Source: Lysobacter oculi
GTDB lineage: Bacteria; Pseudomonadota; Gammaproteobacteria; Xanthomonadales; Xanthomonadaceae
Length of the DNA stretch: 64,000 nt
Assembly (NCBI RefSeq): GCF_003293695.1
Contig: NZ_CP029556.1
Location: forward strand, 692,001-756,000
Reading direction: 5' to 3'
The notes below the pieces were generated by a model. It was not told where the DNA came from. It saw only the letters and a list, made by a program, of their open reading frames with translations, and ran no database searches. The translations under genes were made by a program, and so were the position numbers. Shown piece by piece: positions 20,023 through 27,875 of this stretch (positions are counted from its first letter, which is position 1; every line of letters starts with the position of its first letter).

Positions 20023-20681
20023 GCGATGACCCCGCGACGGAAATGCAGCATGCGTCCGCGATGCGGTGGCAGGTCGGCATCGTCCATCGGGCAGCGTTCC
20101 GCCTCGACATGGAAGCCCTGCGCCTCCAGCAGGCGACCGAAGCGCGTGCTGTTGCCGCGTCCGGGATCGGTGACCATCACTTCGGCGTCGGGCAGCGCGT
20201 GGCGCTCGACAACGCCGGCGACGAGTTCGGCATGGTCGCGTTCGTACAGCACGTCGCTGGCGATGATGACGTCGAAGCTGCCCAGCGCCGGCAAGGCTTC
20301 GCCCCAGCGGAATTGCCGGTAATGCAGGGCCGGCAGCGCGTTCAATGCCGCGTTGTAGGCCAGGAACACTTCGGCCAGCGGATGCGCGTCGGTGGCGACG
20401 ATCTCGGCGCCGCGACGCTGCAGCACCAGACTGGCCAGACCGATGCCACATCCCAGTTCAAGGATGCGCTTGCCGGCGATGTCGAAACGATGCATCGCCT
20501 GCGCCAGCAGCCGGCCGGCGGGCCAGAGCTGTCCGAACAGGCTCCATTGCGCGGATGAAATGCCGATGCGGGCGCTGTGGCCGTCCGGGTCGGCGAACTG
20601 CTGGGTGTCGTTGAGCACGCGCAGGCGATAGTCGTGGCCGCCGATGGCGGATGCGATTTCGCGGACGTGGTAACCAGGCAT
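20019..20681 (-). CDS. class I SAM-dependent methyltransferase (lysine-methyltransferase-like)
   Basis: 220 residues with a seven-strand Rossmann-type methyltransferase fold. Motif I is ILELGCGIGLASLVL for S-adenosylmethionine, motif II is the acidic EIVATDAHP, and the post-motif SFDVIIASDVLYE is typical of the METTL21/ETFBKMT-like protein lysine methyltransferase group (DVLY in place of the NPPY of N-methyltransferases). An N-terminal part with SAQWSLFGQLWPAGRLLAQ matches that group. The target is unknown. First gene of a three-gene operon with the YkgJ-type protein (4-base overlap) and a short protein. Confidence 0.85.
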   Translation of the reverse strand: MPGYHVREIASAIGGHDYRLRVLNDTQQFADPDGHSARIGISSAQWSLFGQLWPAGRLLAQAMHRFDIAGKRILELGCGIGLASLVLQRRGAEIVATDAHPLAEVFLAYNAALNALPALHYRQFRWGEALPALGSFDVIIASDVLYERDHAELVAGVVERHALPDAEVMVTDPGRGNSTRFGRLLEAQGFHVEAERCPMDDADLPPHRGRMLHFRRGVIA

Positions 20682-20863
20682 GGCGCTTCCGAAAGGGGCG
20701 TTGCCGGCGTTGCGGCGGAACGCGTAAGAGGAAGCGAAGCGATCGACGGTGACGTCGGACGGGACGCACGAGGCAGTGCAGTGCGTCCCATCCTACGCTA
20801 TGGGCTTGCCCAAGCCGTTCACGCGTGGCGCGCGCCGTGCGCGTGCGTGATCAACGTGATGGA

Positions 20864-22288
20864 TCAACGGGTGCGGCCGCGACCTACCAGCAGGCGCAGC
20901 AACCGATACGAATCCGGGCCATACGGCGGCTTGGCGAGGCGCCCGAGCAGGCGTGCGGTGAGCGTGCTTTGCCTCAGCACCGGCTTGAAATGCGACAGCG
21001 CGTTGAAGCCCGCTTCGCCATGGTACGCACCGAAGCCACTGCCGCCGATGCCGCCGAAAGGCAGGCGATGCTGTGCGAAATGCACCATGCAATCGTTCAC
21101 GGTGACGCCGCCGGCGTGCGTGGTGACGAGCACATGGTCGATGCGCCCGGCATCGTGGTCGAAGTAGTAGAGCGCGAGCGGGCGGTCGCGTTCGCGGACG
21201 AAACCGAGCGCATCGTCCAGCGTGTCGTAGCCGATGACCGGCAGCAGCGGCCCGAAGATTTCCTCCTGCATCACCTGCATGTCGGGGCGTACATCCAGCA
21301 GCAGGGTGGGCGGGAAGCCGCGTGCATCGTCGGGCGCCCATGCCTGCAGGATCCGCGCACCTTGCGCGGCGGCATCGTCAACCAGTGACTGCATGCGTGC
21401 CCGTGCCTTGGCATCGATCATCCGGGTGTAGTCGTCGGCGCGGCTGGCCGGCGGCCAACGCCGCTTGATGGTCGCCATCGCGTGGTTGGCGAAGGTGTCG
21501 ATCTTCGCGCCCGGCACCAGCGCGTAATCGGGCGCGATGCAGGTCTGCCCGGCATTCCAGAACTTGGCGCTGGCGATGCGGTCGGCGGCATCTTCCAGAT
21601 GGAAACTGTCGTGGACGATGGCCGGCGACTTGCCGCCCAGTTCCAGCGTGACCGGCGTGAGGTTGGCGGCAGCCGCAGCCATGACCTTGCGCCCGACGCG
21701 GCCCGAGCCGGTGAACACGATGTGGTCGAAGGGCAGGGCGGCGAAGGCGGCGGACAGTTCCGCATCGCCCATGACCACCACGACTTCATCGGCGGCGAAG
21801 CATTCGGCGACCACGCGTTGCATCAGCGCCGCGGTGGCCGGTGCGTGTTCGGAGGGCTTGATCATCACCCGGTTGCCGGCGGCGATCGCGTTGACGGCGG
21901 GCGAAAGGTTGAGCAGCAGTGGATAGTTCCATGCGCCGATCACGCCGACCACGCCACGCGGCTGCGGATACAGCTGTGCACGGCCGGGCAGGAAGTTCCA
22001 GTTCGGCGTGACGCTGCGCGGGCGCATCCAGCGCTTCAGGTGGCGGCGGAGGTGCGCGATCTCGGTGAGCAGCGGCATCCATTCCAGCAGGCGCGTTTCG
22101 AAGGGCGCACGGTGGCCGAAGTCGGCGGAAATCGCATCGACCCAATCCTGTTCGTGACGGCGTACGGCGGCGTCCAGCGCGTCGAGCATGGCGATGCGTC
22201 GTGCATGCGTCGGCATCGGGTCGCGCAGGGCGGCGTCGCGTTGTGCGCGGAAGGCGCGGGTCAGTGCGGTGTCGGGAGTGTCATCCAT
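20864..22288 (-). CDS. coniferyl aldehyde dehydrogenase-type NAD(P)+ aldehyde dehydrogenase
   Basis: Oxidises aldehydes to acids. 474 residues. The catalytic Cys is in WNAGQTCIAPDY, the catalytic Glu in LELGGKSPAIV, and the nucleotide loop is FTGSGRVGRKVM. The GAWNYPLLL oxyanion Asn is present. The class 3-like layout, with a hydrophobic C-terminal segment and FNALSHFKPVL, fits the coniferyl aldehyde/fatty aldehyde group; the substrate range is usually broad. It starts 4 bases after the GMC oxidoreductase stop, so the two probably act in series: alcohol to aldehyde to acid. Last gene of the minus-strand operon starting at the GntP-type permease. Confidence 0.9.
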   Translation of the reverse strand: MDDTPDTALTRAFRAQRDAALRDPMPTHARRIAMLDALDAAVRRHEQDWVDAISADFGHRAPFETRLLEWMPLLTEIAHLRRHLKRWMRPRSVTPNWNFLPGRAQLYPQPRGVVGVIGAWNYPLLLNLSPAVNAIAAGNRVMIKPSEHAPATAALMQRVVAECFAADEVVVVMGDAELSAAFAALPFDHIVFTGSGRVGRKVMAAAAANLTPVTLELGGKSPAIVHDSFHLEDAADRIASAKFWNAGQTCIAPDYALVPGAKIDTFANHAMATIKRRWPPASRADDYTRMIDAKARARMQSLVDDAAAQGARILQAWAPDDARGFPPTLLLDVRPDMQVMQEEIFGPLLPVIGYDTLDDALGFVRERDRPLALYYFDHDAGRIDHVLVTTHAGGVTVNDCMVHFAQHRLPFGGIGGSGFGAYHGEAGFNALSHFKPVLRQSTLTARLLGRLAKPPYGPDSYRLLRLLVGRGRTR

Positions 22289-22292
22289 GGCG

Positions 22293-23906
22293 TCATCGTG
22301 CCACGGCGTACTCCGGATCGGCAGCGGCTGGCGCGATGCCCGACATCACGTGTTCGGCCAGCGCGGTGATGGTGAGGCTCGGGTTGACGCCCAGGTTGGA
22401 CGAGAGCAGGGCGCCATCGCAGATGATGAAATTGCGGTAGCCATGCACGCGGCCCCAGGCATCGCAGACGCCGGTGTCGGTGCTGTCGCCCATGCCGGCG
22501 CCGCCCATGCAGTGCGCGGTCATCGGGATGCCGAACAGCACTTCCGGCAGCGAGGTGAGCGCGGTGCCGCCGAAGCGCTCCGCAAGCCGCAACGCGAACG
22601 CATTGGCCTGCGGGATCGAAGTCGGGATGCGCGGCCCGTGGCTGGCCAGTTGCTTGCGGAAGGGCCAGAACCAAGGCCGTTCAAGCCGCATGTCGAGGTG
22701 ATCGTCGAGGGTCTGCATGCACAGCAGGATCATCGACTCGCGTGCCCAGCCGGTGGGCTTGAGCGTGCGCCACAGGGTGCGCGGATGACGCAGGGCCATG
22801 CCGAGCATCGTCGCCAGCCAGTCGCGCTTGCCGCGCGCCATCAGCGTGGAGATGAGGCCCATGGCATCCGAGCCGGCCGGGTAGCGCGTGGCTTCCACAT
22901 GCGTGTGCGCGTCCAGCTGCACGCCGGAACCGATGGCGATGCCGGTGGAGAGATCGACATCGCTGCCGGGAAAACGCACGCCGATCAACGATTCGGCATT
23001 GGTGCGCACGCGCCGCCCGAGTTGCGCGGAGAGCGCCGACAGGTCGCCGCGATCCTTCGCACGCAGCAGCAGGTCCTGCGTGCCAAGAGACGAGGCGGCC
23101 ATGACGATGCCCTCGCAGCGCAGGCGTTTCCGCTTTGCACGCAGCCCGAAGCCTTGGCGTACGTCCACTTCGTAACCAGTGCCGCCATCGGCATCGAGCG
23201 GGCGGATGCGGGTGACGCGGGTTTCCGCCTGCAGCACGGCGCCACGCTTCTGCGCGAGGTGCAGGTAGTTGAGGTCGAGCGTGTTCTTCGCGCCGTGGCG
23301 GCAGCCGACCATGCAGCCGCCACATGCGATGCAGCTTGCACGCGCCGGGCCTTCGCCATCGAAATAGGGATCGGGATGCGGCGTGCCGGGCGCTTCGCCC
23401 TCGCCACCGAAATACACGCCGACATCGGTGAGCGTGTAGGCATCGGTCAGCCCGGCATCCGCACTGGCGATGCGCAGGCGTTCGTCCGCCGGACCCGGGC
23501 GACGGTTGCGGGTGACGCCGAGCATGCGCATCGCGGTGGCGTAATGCGCCGGCATCAACGCATCCCAATCCAGCAGGCCGGCCCACTGGCCCTGCCGCCA
23601 GACTTCGCGCGGAGGCACCAGCAAGGTGTTCGCGTAGGTGATGGAACCGCCGCCGACCGCATTGCCGTGCAGCACCACGACATGGCGGAAGAAGCGCAGG
23701 CTGAAGAATCCACGCAGGCCGAGCAGCGGCTTCCACAGCCAGCGCGCGAGTTGCCAGTTGCTCGTGGGCAGGGTGTCCGGCGTCCAGTGGCGGCCCTGTT
23801 CCAGCACCGCGACGCGATAGCCTTTTTCAGCGAGCCTCAGCGCGGCGACGCTGCCGCCGAAGCCCGAACCGATGACGAGATAGTCGTAGTCGTGATGCGC
23901 GGGCAT
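22293..23906 (-). CDS. GMC-family FAD oxidoreductase (cholesterol oxidase/ChoD-like)
   Basis: 537 residues. The FAD dinucleotide-binding loop is VIGSGFGGSVAALRLAEKG at the N-terminus. A cysteine-rich block CIACGGCMVGCRHGAKNTLD (about residues 190-210) is typical of the ChoD-like branch of GMC enzymes. The C-terminal MTAHCMGGAGMG and NPSLTITALAEHVM provide the His and Asn of the active site. The family oxidises sterols or other alcohols, so the substrate is open. It is adjacent to an aldehyde dehydrogenase (4-base gap) and 55 bases downstream of a GntP-type permease, forming a likely uptake-and-oxidation operon. No secretion signal is seen. Confidence 0.85.
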   Translation of the reverse strand: MPAHHDYDYLVIGSGFGGSVAALRLAEKGYRVAVLEQGRHWTPDTLPTSNWQLARWLWKPLLGLRGFFSLRFFRHVVVLHGNAVGGGSITYANTLLVPPREVWRQGQWAGLLDWDALMPAHYATAMRMLGVTRNRRPGPADERLRIASADAGLTDAYTLTDVGVYFGGEGEAPGTPHPDPYFDGEGPARASCIACGGCMVGCRHGAKNTLDLNYLHLAQKRGAVLQAETRVTRIRPLDADGGTGYEVDVRQGFGLRAKRKRLRCEGIVMAASSLGTQDLLLRAKDRGDLSALSAQLGRRVRTNAESLIGVRFPGSDVDLSTGIAIGSGVQLDAHTHVEATRYPAGSDAMGLISTLMARGKRDWLATMLGMALRHPRTLWRTLKPTGWARESMILLCMQTLDDHLDMRLERPWFWPFRKQLASHGPRIPTSIPQANAFALRLAERFGGTALTSLPEVLFGIPMTAHCMGGAGMGDSTDTGVCDAWGRVHGYRNFIICDGALLSSNLGVNPSLTITALAEHVMSGIAPAAADPEYAVAR

Positions 23907-23961
23907 CGGGGCTTCGCAACGGGAGGTGGCGACATCGTATCGCCGCGAAGCCCCCCGGGCG

Positions 23962-25365
23962 TCAGACGATGCCGGTCGCGTAGAACACCGCGATGATGAA
24001 GAACACCGCCGCCGTCTTGATCAACGTGATGGCGAAGATGTCCTTGTACGCCTGGCGATGGGTCAGCCCGGTCACCGCGAGCAGAGTGATCACCGCGCCG
24101 TTGTGGGGCAGGGTGTCCATGCCGCCGGAGGCCATCGACGCCACGCGGTGCAGCACTTCCATCGGGATGCCGGCGGCCTGCGCATTGGCGATGAAGGTTT
24201 CCGCCATCGCCGCCAGCGCGATCGACATGCCGCCCGAGGCCGAGCCGGTGATGCCGGCCAGCGCGCTCACCGTGATCGCTTCGTTGACCAGCGGATTGGG
24301 GATGGCCGACAGCCCGTTGGCGACGACCAGGAAACCCGGCAGCGCGGCGATCACCGCGCCGAAGCCGTATTCCGATGCGGTGTTCATCGCCGCCAGGAGC
24401 GACCCGCCGATCGCCGACTTGGTGCCTTCGGCGAAGCTCGCCACCACCGGCTTCCACGCGAACGCGATCACGCACAGGATGCCGACCAGCAGGGCGCCCT
24501 GCACGGCCCAGATCGCGGCCACCTTCGACACTTCCTGCACCACCGGCGCCGGGCTGCCGATCACCGCCGGGATGAATTCGTGCGAGGTCCCATAGACGCG
24601 CGGAATCAGCAGGGTGAACAGCTTGTTGCTGATGCCGACCAGCAGCAGCGGCAGCAGCGCGATGAAGGGATTGGCCAGCTTGCCGCCGGTGAACGCGGCG
24701 GGTTCGTTGAGCAGGGTCGCGGCATCGCCATAACCCTCGCCGTTGCGCAGCGCCACGCGGCGGCGCCAGTCGAGATAGAGCATGCCGAGCACCAGGATGA
24801 AGGTGCCGCCGAGCGTGCCCAGCCACGGCGCGGCCCAGGTGTCGGTCTTGAAGAAGGTGGTGGGGATGATGTTCTGGATCTGCGGCGTGCCCGGCAGCGC
24901 GTCCATGGTGAAGGTGAACGCGCCGAGCGCGATGGTGCCGGGGATCAGCCGCTTGGGGATGTCGCCTTGGCGGAAGAGCTCGGCGGCGAACGGATACACC
25001 GCGAACACCACAACGAACAGCGACACCCCGCCGTAGGTCAGCAGCGCGCAGACCAGCACGATGGCGAGCATCGCGCGTTGCGCGCCGACCACGCGGATGG
25101 TGGCGGCGACGATGGACTTGGAGAAGCCGGAGATCTCGATCAGCTTGCCGAACACCGCGCCGAGCAGGAACACCGGGAAATAAAGCTTGAGGAAGCCCAC
25201 CATCTTGTCCATGAACAGGCCGGTGAACATCGGCGCGACCAGCTGCGGATCGGTCAGCAGCACGGCGCCGAGCGCGGCGATGGGCGCGAACAGGATGACG
25301 CTGTAGCCGCGATAGGCGACGTACATCAGGAAGCACAGCGCGGCCAGCACGATCAGGAACGACAT
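23962..25365 (-). CDS. GntP-family proton:carboxylate permease
   Basis: An inner-membrane transporter of 467 residues with about 12-14 helices. The family imports gluconate or other organic acids, including D-3-hydroxybutyrate, with protons. Recognisable blocks are LTYGGVSLFVVVFAVYPFA, the pore stretch TFTMDALPGTPQIQNIIPTT, and ASGGMDTLPHNGAVITLLAV near the C-terminus. That last motif is shared with the hydroxybutyrate/short-chain branch more than with classical gluconate permeases, an inference from memory of family sequences. The ATG at 25363-25365 opens the first helix. First gene of the operon with the GMC oxidoreductase and aldehyde dehydrogenase; divergent from the TonB receptor. Confidence 0.85.
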   Translation of the reverse strand: MSFLIVLAALCFLMYVAYRGYSVILFAPIAALGAVLLTDPQLVAPMFTGLFMDKMVGFLKLYFPVFLLGAVFGKLIEISGFSKSIVAATIRVVGAQRAMLAIVLVCALLTYGGVSLFVVVFAVYPFAAELFRQGDIPKRLIPGTIALGAFTFTMDALPGTPQIQNIIPTTFFKTDTWAAPWLGTLGGTFILVLGMLYLDWRRRVALRNGEGYGDAATLLNEPAAFTGGKLANPFIALLPLLLVGISNKLFTLLIPRVYGTSHEFIPAVIGSPAPVVQEVSKVAAIWAVQGALLVGILCVIAFAWKPVVASFAEGTKSAIGGSLLAAMNTASEYGFGAVIAALPGFLVVANGLSAIPNPLVNEAITVSALAGITGSASGGMSIALAAMAETFIANAQAAGIPMEVLHRVASMASGGMDTLPHNGAVITLLAVTGLTHRQAYKDIFAITLIKTAAVFFIIAVFYATGIV

Positions 25366-25445
25366 CAGGAATCCCCATGTTCCGCGGCGTGCGGAAGGCC
25401 GGGCCAGTGTCCGGGCGGGCGGCGGGCCGGCCCATTGTCCGAAGG

Positions 25446-25451
25446 TACGAT
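25446..25451 (+). promoter_or_regulatory. candidate -10 box upstream of the TonB receptor
   Basis: TACGAT in the 171-base divergent region between the permease and the receptor gene. Its surroundings resemble the region upstream of the 3-hydroxybutyrate oligomer hydrolase at 32804, which also has TACGATGC. No convincing -35 box is seen, which would fit an activator-dependent promoter. Confidence 0.3.
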
Positions 25452-25536
25452 GCCGCGCCCCGGTGGCAGGTTCGATGATGCGTCCAACCCGGCGGGGAAG
25501 GTCCCGGCCGTATCGCAGCATCTCGGGGAGTTGAAG

Positions 25537-27765
25537 ATGAAAAGCAATGGTTTGAGCCTGGCGATCGCCATGGCACTGGCGGGCACCGCCTTCGTCGCGC
25601 CGAACGCGCACGCGCAGCAGGCGCCTGCCAACGACACGACCAGCAAGACCGAACGCAGCCTGGGCACGGTGGTGGTCACCGCCCGCAAGCGCGAGGAGAC
25701 CCTGCAGGAAGTGCCGGTCGCGGTCACCGCGTTCACCCCGGAGACGCTGGACAAGCTCAACGTCAAGGACCTCGGTGACCTGGACGCACAGGTGCCGAAC
25801 CTGACCATCTACGCCGCGCGCGGTTCCACCAGCACGGTGACGGCCTATATCCGCGGCGTCGGCCAAGCCGATCCGCTGTGGGGCGTGGACCCGGGCGTGG
25901 GCATCTATCTGGATGACGTCTACATCGCGCGTCCGCAGGGTGCGCTGCTCGACGTGTTCGACGTGGACCGCATCGAAGTGCTGCGCGGCCCGCAGGGCAC
26001 GCTGTACGGAAAGAACACCATCGGCGGCGCGATCAAGTACATCTCGAAGGCTCTGCCGGCCAAGACCTCGGGCTTCGCCTCGGTCAGCGTGGGCAACTAC
26101 AACCAGCGTGACGTCAAGGCCGCCGTGGGGGGCTCCATCGGCGGCGAGGACAGCGGCCTGCGTGCCCGCCTGGCCGTGGCCAGCATGAAGCGCGACGGCT
26201 TCGGCGAGATCCTCAACCAGCCGGGCGAGCAGGTCAGCGACAAGGACATCAAGGCCGCGCGCCTGCAGGTCGGCGCCTTCGCCGGTGACAACTTCGACGT
26301 GCAGTTCGCGCTGGACTGGATGGATGACGGCTCCGGCATGCGTGCCGCCAAGATGCTGGAGCCCAACCCGCTGGCACCGACGTATCCGCCGCTGTCCAGC
26401 CGCTATGACATCCGCAGCGCGATGCGCAACGTCAACGACACCACGATGAAGGGCATGTCGGCCACGGTGAACTGGCGTCCCAACGAGGACTGGGCGGTCA
26501 AGTACGTCATCGCCAAGCGCGAGTCCGACACCCACACCGCGATCGACTTCGACGTCACTCCGCTGACCCTGGTCGATGTGTACGCCAACTACAACGACAG
26601 CCAGGTCAGCCACGAACTGCAGGCCAACTTCGACGGCGGTGGCCGCGCCCGCGGCGTGTTCGGCATCTATGCCTTCAACGGCGATGCCGGCGGCCAGGTG
26701 CTCAACCATTTCTACAACCCGCTGGCGGCCACCGGCCTGACCAACCCGCTGTTCGGCGATACCCAGGGCGTAGTCAACACCAAGTCCTTCGCGGCCTATG
26801 CCGACTGGACCTTCGACATCACCGAAAAGCTGGCGCTGGATGTCGGCGCCCGCTACACCGACGAAGACAAGCACGCCATCGCGCTGAACAAGTTCTACAC
26901 CAGCCTCGCGTACACGACCTCGTGGGGCACGGCGGCCAACTTCAACAAGACGGTCAACTTCAAGAACGTCTCGCCGAAAGTGTCGCTGAACTACCAGGTC
27001 ACGCCGGACATCATGGTCTACGGCCTGGCGTCGCGCGGCTTCAAGTCGGGCGGCTACAACATCCGCGCCAACACCACGGCGGTGCCGCGTTCGGGCGAGC
27101 CTTTCCAGGACGAGTCGGTCGACAGCTACGAGATCGGCACCAAGATGGGCCTGCTGGACAACACCCTGTTCCTCAACCTCGCGGCCTTCCACAACCGCTA
27201 CAAGGACATCCAGCTGTCGGTGTTCACCAGCTACACGCTGCCCAACGGCACGCAGAGCTTCTTCGGTGACTTCACCAATGCCGGTCGCGGCACGGTCAAC
27301 GGCGCCGAAATCGAATACCAGTGGCTGCCGAGCGCGCACTGGCTGATCAGCGGCAACCTGGCCTGGCTGGATTCCAAGTACGACGAGTTCATCACCAGCG
27401 GCGTCAACGTGGCCAACACGCAGCACTTCACCAACGCACCGAAGTTCTCCGGCGCGATCAATGCGGAATGGCGCACCGAGCTCGCCAACGGCGGCAGCTT
27501 CTCCGCCCGCGTCGGCTACAGCTACCAGACCGGCGTGTGGCCGACCACCGATCTCAGCAAGGCGATCTACCAGCCGTCCTACGGCCTGCTGGGTGCCGGC
27601 GTGACCTGGAAGCCGAGCGCACCGTGGACGCTGTCGCTGCAGGGCAGCAACCTGACCGACGAGGAATACCGCACCACCGGCTACAACATCGCCGCCTACG
27701 GCGTGCTGACCGGTTTCTACGGCCCGCCGCGCCAGTACACGCTGACCGCCCGCTACGACTTCTGA
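25537..27765 (+). CDS. TonB-dependent outer-membrane receptor
   Basis: Active transporter for a large or scarce nutrient across the outer membrane, powered by TonB-ExbBD. 742 residues. A Sec signal peptide (MKSNGLSLAIAMALAGTAFV, cleaved after AHA) is followed by a TonB-box-like GTVVVTARKR. The plug domain has QEVPVAVTAF and the signature RIEVLRGPQGTLYGKNTIGG, and the beta-barrel ends in ARYDF with a terminal Phe for BAM recognition. The ATG at 25537 starts the signal peptide. It is divergent from the permease/GMC/ALDH operon, so it may import the same substrate class. That is inference from position only; iron is not indicated by any nearby gene. Confidence 0.95.
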   Translation: MKSNGLSLAIAMALAGTAFVAPNAHAQQAPANDTTSKTERSLGTVVVTARKREETLQEVPVAVTAFTPETLDKLNVKDLGDLDAQVPNLTIYAARGSTSTVTAYIRGVGQADPLWGVDPGVGIYLDDVYIARPQGALLDVFDVDRIEVLRGPQGTLYGKNTIGGAIKYISKALPAKTSGFASVSVGNYNQRDVKAAVGGSIGGEDSGLRARLAVASMKRDGFGEILNQPGEQVSDKDIKAARLQVGAFAGDNFDVQFALDWMDDGSGMRAAKMLEPNPLAPTYPPLSSRYDIRSAMRNVNDTTMKGMSATVNWRPNEDWAVKYVIAKRESDTHTAIDFDVTPLTLVDVYANYNDSQVSHELQANFDGGGRARGVFGIYAFNGDAGGQVLNHFYNPLAATGLTNPLFGDTQGVVNTKSFAAYADWTFDITEKLALDVGARYTDEDKHAIALNKFYTSLAYTTSWGTAANFNKTVNFKNVSPKVSLNYQVTPDIMVYGLASRGFKSGGYNIRANTTAVPRSGEPFQDESVDSYEIGTKMGLLDNTLFLNLAAFHNRYKDIQLSVFTSYTLPNGTQSFFGDFTNAGRGTVNGAEIEYQWLPSAHWLISGNLAWLDSKYDEFITSGVNVANTQHFTNAPKFSGAINAEWRTELANGGSFSARVGYSYQTGVWPTTDLSKAIYQPSYGLLGAGVTWKPSAPWTLSLQGSNLTDEEYRTTGYNIAAYGVLTGFYGPPRQYTLTARYDF

Positions 27766-27784
27766 TCCACCGGTCGTGACGCCC

Positions 27785-27811
27785 GAACGCCGCCGTAATC
27801 CGGCGGCGTTC
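27785..27811 (+). terminator. hairpin after the TonB receptor
   Basis: An 11-base-pair perfect stem GAACGCCGCCG/CGGCGGCGTTC with a 5-base loop, 19 bases after the receptor stop. No T-run follows, so it is a terminator-like element rather than a proven one. It lies just upstream of the kinase gene, whose candidate -10 sequence TATATG is at 27824-27829. Confidence 0.5.
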
Positions 27812-27875
27812 GCGTTGCGGCGATATATGCTCGCGCGATGACGCATATCTCCTTCCTGCGCACCGGGCCGAACGC

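Noticed and set aside
20761..20789. 9-base-pair hairpin GGGACGCAC/GTGCGTCCC between the aldehyde dehydrogenase and methyltransferase genes
   Set aside because: No T-run on either strand and an 11-base loop; it may contribute to termination but cannot be called a terminator.
23926..25536. In-frame upstream extension of the TonB receptor by about 537 codons
   Set aside because: It runs antisense through the permease gene; the signal peptide begins at 25537, which defines the true start.
25366..27846. In-frame upstream extension of the permease antisense to the TonB receptor
   Set aside because: It overlaps a well-supported receptor gene, and the permease begins with a membrane helix at 25365.
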